The notes under the pieces were generated by a model. The model had not been told where the DNA came from, ran no database searches, and saw only the letters and a list, made by a program, of their open reading frames with translations. A stretch of DNA of 52,138 nucleotides from CAYJII01 sp964370225 (GTDB lineage: Bacteria; Bacillota; Clostridia; Oscillospirales; Ruminococcaceae): assembly GCA_964370225.1 (NCBI GenBank), contig CAYJII010000016.1, positions 1 to 52,138 on the forward strand. The letters run 5' to 3'. Below, piece after piece: positions 6,946 through 15,673 of the stretch (position 1 is its first letter; each line of letters begins with the position of its first letter). Made by a program: the position numbers and the translations under genes.

Positions 6946-9030
6946 TTATACTCTATGCAATAAGTCAGTGTAGCTTGGCATTGGCCATTTTGTTGTTTGT
7001 ACTATTTGCTCTGTAGCATCAACATATTTTCTCAGCTTGTTCATTTGTGGCAGGATTAAATCTCTACAATATACCGCATAATCATATGTGTTTTTGCAAT
7101 TAGCACATTCAATTGTATTTTCAAGAATTTCAGAATTTCTCGCTATTTTTTGACTAAGGGCGGAAATATCTGTAATCAATTTATGCAGTGCATTATTGTC
7201 GGTTTTTGTGACCTTTTTCAGTGCATTATATGATTTAGACAGCTCGCCTAAGTACGAAATTACCGCTGGATAGATTTGGCGATTTGCCATTTCTAAAGCA
7301 GTTTTTGCTTCGATATTTATGATTTTACAGTAATTTTCAAGCATTATTTCGTAGCGTGAATGGCACTCAATTTCTGTTAATACATTGCTATTTTTAAATA
7401 ACTCAATATTCTTAGCATCAATGTACACACCCGCTGCATCTACTGTATTTTTAAGATTTGGTAGACCTCTTTTTTCTGCTTTTGCAACCCACTCATCTGT
7501 GTAGTTATTGCCATTGAAAATAACTCTTCCATGGTTTTTCAATGTGTCTTTGATGATATTTCTTATTTCAGTGTCAAAATCTTTTGAAGCTTTAATTCTA
7601 GCTGTAAACTCGTCCAAAGTTTGTGCAACAATTGTATTTAGCACAGTGTTTGCAAATGCGATGGATGCAGAAGATCCAACCATTCTGAACTCAAATTTAT
7701 TTCCTGTAAAAGCAAAAGGTGATGTGCGGTTTCTATCGCTATCGTCTTTTTGTAGTTGTGGTAAGGTTTCAACCCCAACTGAAAGCGCATCAGTAGGTGA
7801 TGAAGACACTTTGTTATTTGAGCCGATACTTTTTAGCACATCTGTTAACTGCTCGCCTAAGAATATCGAAATAATCGCAGGAGGAGCTTCGTTTGCTCCT
7901 AAGCGGTAATCGTTTCCTGCAATACTCGCAGATAGCCTTAAAAGGTCGGCATGCTTGTCCACTGCAGTAATTATTGCGCTAAGGAAAGTTAAAAACTGTA
8001 TGTTTTTATATGGGTTTTTACCTGGTTCTAATAAATTTTCGCCTGTATCTGTTGAGATGGACCAGTTATTATGTTTACCCGAGCCGTTTACGCCATCAAA
8101 TGGTTTTTCGTGCAATAGGCAAGCTAGTCCATTTTTCTTAGCGATAATGCGCATCATTTCCATTGTTAACTGGTTGTGGTCGCATGCAACATTCACTGTG
8201 TCAAACACAGGTGCAAGCTCATGCTGAGTAGGCGCAACTTCGTTATGCTTGGTTTTAATTGGCACTCCAAGCTTCCATAGCTCGTGGTCAAGGTCACGCA
8301 TGAAGTCACCCACACGCAGTCTTATTCTGCCAAAATAATGGTCATCCATTTCTTGCCCTTTTGGTGGTGGTGAGCCAAAAAGAGTTCTTCCACAAATTTT
8401 AAGGTCAAGACGTTTTTCGTAAAGCGCTCTATCAATCAAGAAGTACTCTTGCTCAGCACCTACTGTGGATAAAACTTTAGTCGCTTTTGTATCCCCAAAA
8501 CAGCGCAGTAAATTTAGTGCTGAGTCCGATATAATTTTCATCGAACGTAACAATGGAGTTTTTGTGTCCAGTGCTTCCCCTGTATACGAACAAAATGCTG
8601 TTGGGATATACAAAGTACCATCCCTTACAAAAGCCGGGGAGGTAGAATCCCAAACAGTGTATCCTCGCGCCTCAAAAGTGTTGCGCAGTCCTCCACTAGG
8701 GAAAGATGACGCATCAGGTTCACCTTTTGCCAGCTCTTTTGCTGAAAAGTGAAGCATAATCTTTCCATCTTCAACAGGTGAAATAAAGCTATCATGCTTA
8801 CCAGCAGTCACGTTAGTTAAAGGCTGAAACCAATGCGTAAAATGCGTAGCACCTTTTTCAATCGCCCAATCTTTCATGCAATCTGCAACAACAGCAGCAA
8901 TTTTTAAAGTTAAAGGCTCGCCTGCATCGATAGTCGCTTTTAATTGTGCGTATGTCTCCTCGGGTAATCTCTCTCTCATAACAGTGTCGCTAAATACGTT
9001 ACAACCGTATAAATCGAAATCAAAACTCAT
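6946..9030 (-). CDS. glnN: Glutamine synthetase type III
   Basis: It makes glutamine from glutamate, ammonia and ATP. The 694-residue length and the motifs FTHWFQPLTNVTAGKHDSF, SFPSGGLRNTFEARGYTVWD and NEVAPTQHELAPVF identify the large GSIII family common in anaerobic Firmicutes and Bacteroidetes, not the short GSI. The catalytic region runs from about residue 60 to 480, and the C-terminal part is helical. The start at 9030 follows AGAGG at good spacing; an in-frame ATG six codons upstream has none. It is transcribed away from alaS from its own promoter and may run on into galU. Confidence 0.95.
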   Translation of the reverse strand: MSFDFDLYGCNVFSDTVMRERLPEETYAQLKATIDAGEPLTLKIAAVVADCMKDWAIEKGATHFTHWFQPLTNVTAGKHDSFISPVEDGKIMLHFSAKELAKGEPDASSFPSGGLRNTFEARGYTVWDSTSPAFVRDGTLYIPTAFCSYTGEALDTKTPLLRSMKIISDSALNLLRCFGDTKATKVLSTVGAEQEYFLIDRALYEKRLDLKICGRTLFGSPPPKGQEMDDHYFGRIRLRVGDFMRDLDHELWKLGVPIKTKHNEVAPTQHELAPVFDTVNVACDHNQLTMEMMRIIAKKNGLACLLHEKPFDGVNGSGKHNNWSISTDTGENLLEPGKNPYKNIQFLTFLSAIITAVDKHADLLRLSASIAGNDYRLGANEAPPAIISIFLGEQLTDVLKSIGSNNKVSSSPTDALSVGVETLPQLQKDDSDRNRTSPFAFTGNKFEFRMVGSSASIAFANTVLNTIVAQTLDEFTARIKASKDFDTEIRNIIKDTLKNHGRVIFNGNNYTDEWVAKAEKRGLPNLKNTVDAAGVYIDAKNIELFKNSNVLTEIECHSRYEIMLENYCKIINIEAKTALEMANRQIYPAVISYLGELSKSYNALKKVTKTDNNALHKLITDISALSQKIARNSEILENTIECANCKNTYDYAVYCRDLILPQMNKLRKYVDATEQIVQTTKWPMPSYTDLLHRV

Positions 9031-9071
9031 AAAGTCAAGTCCTCTCATCTAATTAGAAATTAATTTATTAA

Positions 9072-9100
9072 ATTATAACATTTGGTCGTTTGTTTTTCAA
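9072..9100 (-). promoter_or_regulatory. Promoter of glnN
   Basis: TTGAAA (9100-9095), a 17-bp spacer and TATAAT (9077-9072) with an extended TG motif before the -10 box lie on the minus strand. It is about 45 bases before the glnN start. Confidence 0.75.
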
Positions 9101-9158
9101 GAAGAATTGTCATATTCTTTAAAACTTAATAATAATTGGGGTAAAATTAATAAAGCAC

Positions 9159-9187
9159 TTGACATATTGGATAAATATTAATATAAT
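9159..9187 (+). promoter_or_regulatory. Promoter of the T-box leader and alaS
   Basis: TTGACA (9159-9164), a 17-bp spacer and TATAAT (9182-9187) form a perfect vegetative promoter. Transcription would start near 9194, about 285 bases before the alaS start, leaving room for the T-box leader. Confidence 0.85.
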
Positions 9188-9193
9188 GTTTAT

Positions 9194-9433
9194 AAATATA
9201 TGATTAGCTGTGAAGAGAAAATTTGTAAAAGTATGTATTTCAGAGAATGGGGCATATTGCTGAGAGCTCCAATATTTACTGTACAAAAGCCGCCTTGGAG
9301 CTTATTTAATGATGAATTAAACGTACTTTCTGCGTTAAAGAAAATCAAGTGATGGTGCTTATGCACCATAATTTGGGTGGTACCACGGAAATGTTAAGTC
9401 TTCGTCCCATATTTGGGGTGTTGGCTTTTTTTA
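9194..9433 (+). promoter_or_regulatory. T-box riboswitch controlling alaS
   Basis: The leader has the diagnostic T-box GGGTGGTACCACGG at 9375-9388. A terminator hairpin follows (arms near 9397-9409 and 9413-9425) with a run of T to about 9433. Upstream lie AGAGA-like and CCTTGGAG elements of stem I. Uncharged tRNA binding the T-box would block the terminator and let alaS be read. GCC (9289-9294) and GCT (9300-9302) are alanine codons in the stem I region; I could not fix which one is the specifier. The gene downstream makes tRNA-Ala the expected ligand. Confidence 0.92.
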
Positions 9434-9480
9434 TTTGCAGAAATCATAATCTATATGTATTTTTTAAAGGAGATTTTTAT

Positions 9481-12129
9481 ATGAAGTGGACTGGATTAAA
9501 CGAACTTAGAGACGAGTTTTTAAGCTTTTTTGAAAGCAAGGCTCATACAAGACTAAAGAGCTATCCCCTACTGCCACAAGGTGATAATAGCTTACTACTT
9601 ATCAACTCTGGCATGGCACCTATGAAAAAGTTTTTCTTAGGACAACAAACCCCACCAAATAAAAGAGTTACCACATGTCAAAAATGTGTTAGAACTCCCG
9701 ATATTGAAAGAGTAGGAAAAACTTCTCGCCATGGGACATATTTTGAGATGCTCGGAAACTTTTCTTTCGGAGATTATTTCAAGGTAGAAGCAATAAAATG
9801 GGCATGGGAATTTATTACAGAAAAAATGGAAATTCCTGTGGATAAACTATGGGTTTCAGTATATCTTGAAGATGACGAAGCTCGCGATATCTGGATAAAA
9901 GAAACAGGTATTTCTGCTGATAGAATAGTAAAACTTGGCAAGGAAGATAATTTCTGGGAAATCGGCGCTGGTCCATCTGGCCCTTGCTCAGAGATATATT
10001 TTGATAGAGGCGAAGAAAACGGCTGTGACTCACCTACTTGTGCAGTTGGTTGCGATTGCGACCGTTATGTTGAGTTTTGGAATTTGGTGTTTAGCCAATT
10101 TGATAACGACGGAAATGGCAACTATACTTTGCTTGAAAACCCAAATATCGACACTGGTATGGGACTTGAGCGTTTAGCTTGCATTATGCAGGGTGTTAAT
10201 AACCTATTTGAAGTTGATACTGTACAAAATATTATGAAGCATATCTGCGAAATTGCAAATGTTGAGTATAAAAAAGACGAGAAAACTGACGTTTCTCTTA
10301 GAGTTATCACCGACCATATCAGAAGTACAACTTTCTTAATCGGCGATGGTGTTACTGCTTCTAACGAAGGCAGAGGCTATGTACTAAGAAGACTGCTAAG
10401 ACGTGCTGCAAGACATGGCAGACTTCTTGGTGTTAATAAGCCGTTTTTATTCGAAGTAGTAAAAACAGTAGCAAAAGAAAATGAAACTGCTTACCCTGAG
10501 CTTATGGAAAAACTCGATTTCATCGTAAAATCAGTTAAGGTTGAGGAAGATAATTTTAATAAGACTATAGGTAAAGGCTCTGAAATATTAAATGATATGA
10601 TAGAGACTTTAATTAAATCAAGCAAAACTGTCTTATCAGGTGAAGATGCATTTAAACTATATGACACATACGGCTTCCCAATTGATTTGACTCGCGAAAT
10701 CGTCGCTGAGAAAAACATAACAATTGATGAAGAAGTATTCGATACACTTATGGCTGAGCAAAGAAAACGCGCTAGAGACGCTAGACTTTCTATGGACTCA
10801 GTTGGTTGGGTAGAACAAGAGCTTGACCTTGGCGGAGTCACTCCTGAGTTTGTGGGATATAGCGAGCTTGAGTGCAAAGCAAAAGTTCTTGCTATCATCG
10901 TTGATGGCCAGCAAGTTCATTCTGCTACTAATGAGCAAACTGCAACTATCGTGTTTGATAATACTCCATTTTATGCTGAAGGCGGCGGACAAGCGGCTGA
11001 TAAAGGCTGTGTCACAAATGATAATTTTAACGCAGAGGTTATCGATGTACAAAAAACTCAAACTGGAATTACAATCCATGCATGTGATATAAAAAGCGGA
11101 CAAATCAGCGTTGGTGACGAAGTATCGCTTGTGCTAACTAAGCTAAATAGGCAAGCTACAATGAAAAATCATACTGCTGCTCACTTAATTCAAGCAGCAT
11201 TACGCAACGTACTCGGTGACCATGTTCACCAAGCAGGACAACTTGTTAACGGCAATCTCATGCGATTTGATTTCTCCCATTTTGAGGCTATGACTGCTGA
11301 GGAAATCGCACAAGTGGAAACTCAAGTAAACGAGAAAATCATGGAAGCAATCGATGTTTCTGTCAAAGAAATGAGCATCGATGAAGCAAAAGAAGCTGGT
11401 GCAATGGCATTGTTCTCCGAAAAATATGGCGACGTTGTGCGTGTAGTTAGCGTTGGGGATTATTCCATGGAGCTTTGTGGTGGTACTCATGTTGATAATA
11501 CAGCAAAAATCGGTCTGTTTAAAATTGTTTCTGAATCTTCTATCGCTTCTGGAGTTAGACGTATTGAAGCAAAAACTGGTATGGAGATTTTATCACTGCT
11601 TAACAACACAAACAGTACTCTGCTTCAAGCAGCAGCTAGTTTAAAATTATCAAATCCTACTGATATCGTGAAAAAATGCGATAATTTAGTGCAGGAGCTA
11701 AAAGATAAAAATAGTGAAATACAAAGACTTAACACTGTTATCGCAAACACTCAAATTTCTGGTTTGAGAGATAACGCAAAAGAAGTAAAAGGAATAAAAA
11801 TATTCAGCGTACTAGTAAGCGACGCTAATATGGATGCTTTAAGAGCAATGGGCGACAGAGCTAAAGAAAAAGCTGCTGATGAAGCTGCTATTATCATGCT
11901 GGTTTCCATGTCACAAGCAAAATCCAATTTCTTATGCATATGTACACAGGAAGCTGTAAAATCAGGTGCACATGCAGGCAAAATTGTAAAAGAAGCTGCT
12001 ATGATCACAGGCTCAAACGGTGGTGGACGTCCTGACAATGCTATGGCTGGTGTGGGCGATAACACTAAAATTGATGAAGCTTTGCTAAAACTTCCTGAAA
12101 TCGTAGAAAATTTACTATCTAGTAAATAA
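9481..12129 (+). CDS. alaS: Alanyl-tRNA synthetase
   Basis: It charges tRNA-Ala with alanine. The 882-residue protein starts at 9481 after AAAGGAG; the longer open frame from 9349 would run through the T-box and terminator. The class II catalytic core is seen in the N-terminal half (INSGMAPMKKFFLG, GPSGPCSEIYFDRG, NTDPNID-like NIDTGMGLERL). The editing domain has HTAAH, and CGGTH supplies further zinc ligands. The C-terminal DHHA1-type domain has the glycine-rich GSNGGGRPDNAMAG. Nothing is missing. Expression depends on the T-box leader. A bidirectional terminator follows 28 bases after the stop. Confidence 0.98.
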   Translation: MKWTGLNELRDEFLSFFESKAHTRLKSYPLLPQGDNSLLLINSGMAPMKKFFLGQQTPPNKRVTTCQKCVRTPDIERVGKTSRHGTYFEMLGNFSFGDYFKVEAIKWAWEFITEKMEIPVDKLWVSVYLEDDEARDIWIKETGISADRIVKLGKEDNFWEIGAGPSGPCSEIYFDRGEENGCDSPTCAVGCDCDRYVEFWNLVFSQFDNDGNGNYTLLENPNIDTGMGLERLACIMQGVNNLFEVDTVQNIMKHICEIANVEYKKDEKTDVSLRVITDHIRSTTFLIGDGVTASNEGRGYVLRRLLRRAARHGRLLGVNKPFLFEVVKTVAKENETAYPELMEKLDFIVKSVKVEEDNFNKTIGKGSEILNDMIETLIKSSKTVLSGEDAFKLYDTYGFPIDLTREIVAEKNITIDEEVFDTLMAEQRKRARDARLSMDSVGWVEQELDLGGVTPEFVGYSELECKAKVLAIIVDGQQVHSATNEQTATIVFDNTPFYAEGGGQAADKGCVTNDNFNAEVIDVQKTQTGITIHACDIKSGQISVGDEVSLVLTKLNRQATMKNHTAAHLIQAALRNVLGDHVHQAGQLVNGNLMRFDFSHFEAMTAEEIAQVETQVNEKIMEAIDVSVKEMSIDEAKEAGAMALFSEKYGDVVRVVSVGDYSMELCGGTHVDNTAKIGLFKIVSESSIASGVRRIEAKTGMEILSLLNNTNSTLLQAAASLKLSNPTDIVKKCDNLVQELKDKNSEIQRLNTVIANTQISGLRDNAKEVKGIKIFSVLVSDANMDALRAMGDRAKEKAADEAAIIMLVSMSQAKSNFLCICTQEAVKSGAHAGKIVKEAAMITGSNGGGRPDNAMAGVGDNTKIDEALLKLPEIVENLLSSK

Positions 12130-12156
12130 GGTTGTCTAATCAAAAACTTACAAACA

Positions 12157-12190
12157 AAAAGGACACTACTTAAGTAAGTAGTGTCCTTTT
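12157..12190. terminator. Bidirectional terminator between alaS and the PHP gene
   Basis: A perfect 14-bp stem (AAAAGGACACTACT at 12157-12170 with 12177-12190) and six-base loop end in T-runs on both strands. It ends alaS on the plus strand and the hydrogenase-linked cassette on the minus strand. Confidence 0.9.
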
Positions 12191-12191
12191 C

Positions 12192-12878
12192 TTATTTTAA
12201 TGCGTCAATCAACGCTTTTACTGATAACTCTTCAAGCTCAATCGTGCTAGCTTTATATGCGATATGCTCAAGATAATGCGCATCGGAGTTTGTAATCACT
12301 TTGCCCTCAAAACCGCAGTCATATGGCGGATTTTTCACCTCAACGCATGGGATATATAAATCAGGAGGCAAAAATCCAAGGTTTGAGATAATCGAATACG
12401 ACGATTTATCTATATGTGCTGGAATTGCAAGCCCATTATACTCACCCATTAAATCAATAACATCATCGATACTCACATCTGCGCCATTTATTAAAAGTTT
12501 GTCTATATGCGACACCACTTCATCACGCTCATTCATCTCGACTTGTTCGCCGAAAATGTCCGCTTCATTCATAATCGGTGGCAATTTTTCGTATAGATAA
12601 TCACTGAATTTCATGCAGTCCTCAAGTTCATAAAACAGACACAAAACATGAACTTCTTCACTCGTACACACTTCTATTGCAGGTACGACTACAAGCTCGG
12701 TTTCCTGTGCAAGTTTCATTATTGCAGGCAGATTTTTAGCGCTATTATGATCACTAACAGCAATAATATCAAGCTCATTTAATACAGCCATATTCACTAT
12801 ATTATTTGGTGTCATATCCATATCCCCACATGGCGAGGCGCATGAGTGAATATGCAAATCGTAATAATACTTCATCAC
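12192..12878 (-). CDS. PHP-domain metal-dependent phosphoesterase
   Basis: The 228-residue protein has the PHP metal motifs in order: DLHIHS near the N-terminus, SDHNS, an IEVCTSEEVHVL segment, IPAHIDKSS and NSDAHYLEH. Family members hydrolyse phosphate esters, often nucleotides or signalling molecules; the substrate here is unknown. The first codon is GTG at 12878, directly after the stop of the upstream DRTGG gene. The next codon is ATG (12875), and I cannot decide between them. It is the last gene of a five-gene minus-strand cassette beside the hydrogenase operon, and the same company is familiar from other Clostridia. Confidence 0.85.
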   Translation of the reverse strand: MMKYYYDLHIHSCASPCGDMDMTPNNIVNMAVLNELDIIAVSDHNSAKNLPAIMKLAQETELVVVPAIEVCTSEEVHVLCLFYELEDCMKFSDYLYEKLPPIMNEADIFGEQVEMNERDEVVSHIDKLLINGADVSIDDVIDLMGEYNGLAIPAHIDKSSYSIISNLGFLPPDLYIPCVEVKNPPYDCGFEGKVITNSDAHYLEHIAYKASTIELEELSVKALIDALK

Positions 12879-13211
12879 TTATACTTGCTCGTGAACTTTT
12901 AAAGCAAGTTCAAATGTGGATAACTCGCTTGTTAGCACACAAACATTTTGGCTTTCTGCTTTTTGTTTTGCTATATCATCAAGTTGCATATTTTCAGATA
13001 ATATTATACAAGAAACATCGGATAGTACCGCAACAGCAATAGAGTTAATGTTCCCCATTACGGTTACCCATGCATTGTCTTGGCCCGCTCTACCCATAAC
13101 TATACTAAGCAAATCACAGCAATATACTCCCTTTATTTCTCTTTCGTTCCCCTCGCCCTCAACCGCTACGGTGAGTCCGTTTTTCTTAGCAAATTCAATC
13201 GGTGTCATCAA
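12879..13211 (-). CDS. DRTGG-domain protein (second copy)
   Basis: This 110-residue protein is one DRTGG-type domain: YCCDLLSIVMGRAGQDNAWVTVMGNINSIAVAVLSDVSCIIL, then a DDIAKQKAESQNVCVL segment. DRTGG domains occur in phosphotransacetylases and regulatory CBS proteins and are thought to bind a small ligand, perhaps a nucleotide. The start overlaps the end of the hydrogenase-like gene by 17 bases and the stop abuts the PHP gene, so translation is probably coupled. It is related to the DRTGG protein at 15042-15389 but clearly diverged. Its role is unknown; membership in the hydrogenase signalling cassette is the main clue. Confidence 0.75.
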   Translation of the reverse strand: MMTPIEFAKKNGLTVAVEGEGNEREIKGVYCCDLLSIVMGRAGQDNAWVTVMGNINSIAVAVLSDVSCIILSENMQLDDIAKQKAESQNVCVLTSELSTFELALKVHEQV

Positions 13212-14559
13212 GTATTACTCCTATCTTATTTTTCTCTAAATCACGCAAGCTCGCTGGAATATATGTCTCAAGTTTTTGCACACCTTCAATTAGGTTTGCA
13301 ACATTTTCTTTGTACTTAAATATACAGTCCTCCACGCGCGCATGGCCTCTTACTATATCTTCTGCAAGCGCTTTACACGATGGCGCACCGCACGAACCAC
13401 AATCCAATTTTGGAAATAACTCCTCTATTTGTTCCATCTCACTCATTTTATGTAGCGCTATACTGATATCTGTATCCAACTCAAGTATCGGTTGAAACTC
13501 AAGAGTTTCATCCCACTTCATCTCTTCAGTAATTTCCGTGATATGATTTAATGATACAGGTAAATATTTATTTAAGCGTTTAAGCTTAGTCCTTGCAACA
13601 TACGGATTTTCTACTGTGAGTACTCCTCCAACACATCCTCCGTTACAAGCGTTAAGCTCAATGAATGTCAAGTCTGAGAATTTCTCATCTTCTAAATCTT
13701 CTAGTACACGGATAACATTTTCAATCCCGTCTGCAGCTAAGTAGTTATCGTTAAGCAAAGCCGCAGCCTCGCCTGAGCTTGATGCCCATGCTACCCCGAT
13801 TTTACCCGATTGCACTAAAGATTCTTGTGTGGGTACTGTTTCTACTTTCGCTTCTGGTCGTCTCATATGTTTTAAAAGTTTTGTGTACACTTCGCTCATG
13901 GAGAGCACAGCAGAAATTTCGCTTTTCCTAGTCCCAAGTGGCATTTTTGCAGCTGTAACTTTTGCTGGACATGGCGAAATAAATATCGCACCAATTTCTT
14001 CGATTGGAATGCCCGTTTTCTTTGCCGCAAGTCTTTTCGCTTGTCTCGCAGCCACCTCAACAGGTGCATGTAGTGGCAAAACCTGCTCAATTAGCCCTGG
14101 AAAACGCACACGAATAAGCCTTGTCACCGCAGGGCAAGCAGAGCTTATTATCGGAGTTTTAAGTTTGCCTTTAGCTATTAGCTTTCTCGTGGCGTCCGAT
14201 ACAATCTCTGCCGCTTTTGAAACTTCGTACACATCATCAAACCCCATGTCTATCAAAGCTCTAAGCACAATATCGACATCATCGAGATTGTTGAACTGAC
14301 CATATAACGCCGGTGCTGGCAAAGCTATTTTATATTTATATTTATCTAGCATGGATAATGGGTCAAATGTCGCTTTTTTCGCATGATGAGGACATACCTT
14401 TATGCATTCACCACAGTCGATACAGCGCTCTGACATTATCACAGCCTTTTTATTACGAACTCTTATCGCCTCGGTCGGACATCGTTTTATGCAGTTAATA
14501 CAACCCATGCATTTATCTTTGTCCAAAGTAACCGAGTGAAAAAATTTTTTTTCGTTCAA
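13195..14559 (-). CDS. Hydrogenase-like Fe-S protein, probable redox/H2 sensor
   Basis: The 454-residue protein begins with a two-[4Fe-4S] ferredoxin domain (CMGCINCIKRCP, CIDCGECIKVCP). It continues with a domain resembling the large subunit of [FeFe]-hydrogenases and ends with a four-Cys Fe-S domain (CGSCGAPSC). The H-cluster loops are recognisable but changed: SSACP (residues 139-143) replaces TSCCP, so the proton-relay Cys is Ala; SPCPAK has Cys197; ACNGGC keeps both Cys. Loss of the relay residue fits a sensor or a slow enzyme more than a working hydrogenase. Its neighbours are an anti-sigma-like ATPase, DRTGG proteins and a PHP hydrolase, which supports signalling. It resembles proteins called HsfB or Fe-only hydrogenase-like in clostridial surveys. 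Confidence 0.82.
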   Translation of the reverse strand: MNEKKFFHSVTLDKDKCMGCINCIKRCPTEAIRVRNKKAVIMSERCIDCGECIKVCPHHAKKATFDPLSMLDKYKYKIALPAPALYGQFNNLDDVDIVLRALIDMGFDDVYEVSKAAEIVSDATRKLIAKGKLKTPIISSACPAVTRLIRVRFPGLIEQVLPLHAPVEVAARQAKRLAAKKTGIPIEEIGAIFISPCPAKVTAAKMPLGTRKSEISAVLSMSEVYTKLLKHMRRPEAKVETVPTQESLVQSGKIGVAWASSSGEAAALLNDNYLAADGIENVIRVLEDLEDEKFSDLTFIELNACNGGCVGGVLTVENPYVARTKLKRLNKYLPVSLNHITEITEEMKWDETLEFQPILELDTDISIALHKMSEMEQIEELFPKLDCGSCGAPSCKALAEDIVRGHARVEDCIFKYKENVANLIEGVQKLETYIPASLRDLEKNKIGVILDDTD

Positions 14560-14594
14560 TTAATATCAACCTCTCGCAGATATAAGAATTATAT

Positions 14595-15038
14595 CTAATC
14601 AGTTTTTGATGTATCTTCTATATATACTGTCATGTAAACATCAGTTCCCACATTGACCGTGGAATTCACTTCAATCTCATCACTATAACGTTTCATATTA
14701 GGCAGACCCATTCCCGCGCCAAATCCTAATGAACGAACTTCGTCAGGAGCAGTAGTGTAGCCTTCTTGCATAGCAAGTGATACGTCTTCGATGCCTTTTC
14801 CTGTATCTTTTAAATGCATCGTGATTTTTTCAGGCGATACCAAAACTTCAATTTGTCCGCCATCTGCATGTATAACCATATTAATTTCGCCCTCGTAAAG
14901 AGCAATTGCAACTTTTCTGATAATCTCTGAGGATACTCCTAGCTTTCTAAGTGTTTTTTTCACTTCAGCAGAAGCTTCTCCCGCACGTGTAAAATCGTTG
15001 CCGTCTACTAAGTAATGTAGCTTAACTGTATTTGCCAT
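14595..15038 (-). CDS. Anti-sigma-factor-like ATP-binding protein (GHKL fold)
   Basis: This 147-residue protein is a lone GHKL ATPase domain like RsbW and SpoIIAB. The N box has Glu49 and Asn53, the G1 box is DTGKGI (78-83), and the G2 box is GFGAGMGL (105-112). No histidine phospho-acceptor or sensor part is present, so it would act as a Ser/Thr kinase or a partner-switching module. Three bases separate it from the upstream DRTGG gene and 35 from the hydrogenase-like gene downstream. No anti-anti-sigma (STAS) or sigma factor gene is in the window, so the partner is unknown. A DRTGG protein or the Fe-S protein could be the partner. Confidence 0.85.
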   Translation of the reverse strand: MANTVKLHYLVDGNDFTRAGEASAEVKKTLRKLGVSSEIIRKVAIALYEGEINMVIHADGGQIEVLVSPEKITMHLKDTGKGIEDVSLAMQEGYTTAPDEVRSLGFGAGMGLPNMKRYSDEIEVNSTVNVGTDVYMTVYIEDTSKTD

Positions 15039-15041
15039 AGC

Positions 15042-15389
15042 TTAACAATCGCCTCCTCTAAGACCATTCTCCCACAATCTGCCACACGCTGTAAACATTC
15101 TCTCGTTTGTAGACATCAAAACGATCTCTCTTTGACAGGCAAGCTTTACAATATCCTCTGCAGGAGTTTTTCCTCTAACAAAAACGATGCATGACATGTC
15201 CATCATATCAGCCGTTCTTACAACTTGCGGATTAACAAGCCCTGTTAAAAGTATGGATTGCTCTTTTACATAAGCGAGTACGTCACTCATCATATCAGCA
15301 CCGCATGCTGTTTGGATTTCTCTGTCTAAATATTCCTCTCCACAAATCACATCGCAATTTAGAATATCTCTTACATCTTCTATCTTCAT
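15042..15389 (-). CDS. DRTGG-domain protein (first copy)
   Basis: This 115-residue protein is the first gene of the minus-strand cassette. It consists of a DRTGG-type domain: ADMMSDVLAYVKEQSILLTGLVNPQVVRTADMM, then CIVFVRGKTPAEDIVKLACQREIVLMST. It has several Cys and no catalytic motif I know. A ligand-binding role is likely from the family. The stop lies three bases before the ATP-binding protein start, so the two are co-translated. The ATG at 15389 lies behind a GGAG-like site (CGGAGAA). Confidence 0.78.
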   Translation of the reverse strand: MKIEDVRDILNCDVICGEEYLDREIQTACGADMMSDVLAYVKEQSILLTGLVNPQVVRTADMMDMSCIVFVRGKTPAEDIVKLACQREIVLMSTNERMFTACGRLWENGLRGGDC

Positions 15390-15469
15390 ATAATTCTCCG
15401 TTCCGCCATTTTTTAAAAGGCAATAAAAATAAAAATCACTGAGTTAAAGCTTTCACGCTTTACTACTCT

Positions 15470-15478
15470 ATTATACCA
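15470..15478 (-). promoter_or_regulatory. Extended -10 promoter of the signalling cassette
   Basis: On the minus strand TGGTATAAT is an extended -10 element. The -35 region (TGAAAT) is weak. It lies about 80 bases before the first DRTGG gene and diverges from the hydrogenase promoter 135 bases away. Confidence 0.6.
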
Positions 15479-15609
15479 TTAACATAGATAGTATTTCAAT
15501 ATGTTAAATTATAGTTAAATTTCGATATTTTTAGTAAAGTTCGACAAAAAAACAATTTTTAATTTATTAGAGTTTTGCAAATAAAAAGGTGGAAATGTCG
15601 CTCTTAAAA

Positions 15610-15618
15610 TGTTATAAT
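15610..15618 (+). promoter_or_regulatory. Extended -10 promoter of the hydrogenase operon
   Basis: TGTTATAAT is an extended -10 box with no good -35 hexamer. Transcription would start near 15625. A Rex-like operator lies about 30 bases downstream of that point. Confidence 0.6.
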
Positions 15619-15655
15619 AAAATGTGACTGAAAGCATGTGTTTTTATAATCATTA

Positions 15656-15673
15656 TTGTTAAAAACATAACAA
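15656..15673. promoter_or_regulatory. Rex-like operator upstream of the hydrogenase operon
   Basis: TTGTTAAAAACATAACAA matches the clostridial Rex pattern TTGTTAA-4-TTAACAA at 13 of 14 defined positions. Rex leaves DNA when NADH is high, and NADH-consuming hydrogenase genes are known Rex targets. Placed after the -10 box, it would act as a roadblock. The rex gene itself is not in the window. Confidence 0.65.

Noticed and set aside
9349..9480. Longer N-terminus of AlaS from 9349
   Set aside because: That frame crosses the T-box and its terminator; the ATG at 9481 has a strong ribosome site and the normal AlaS start.
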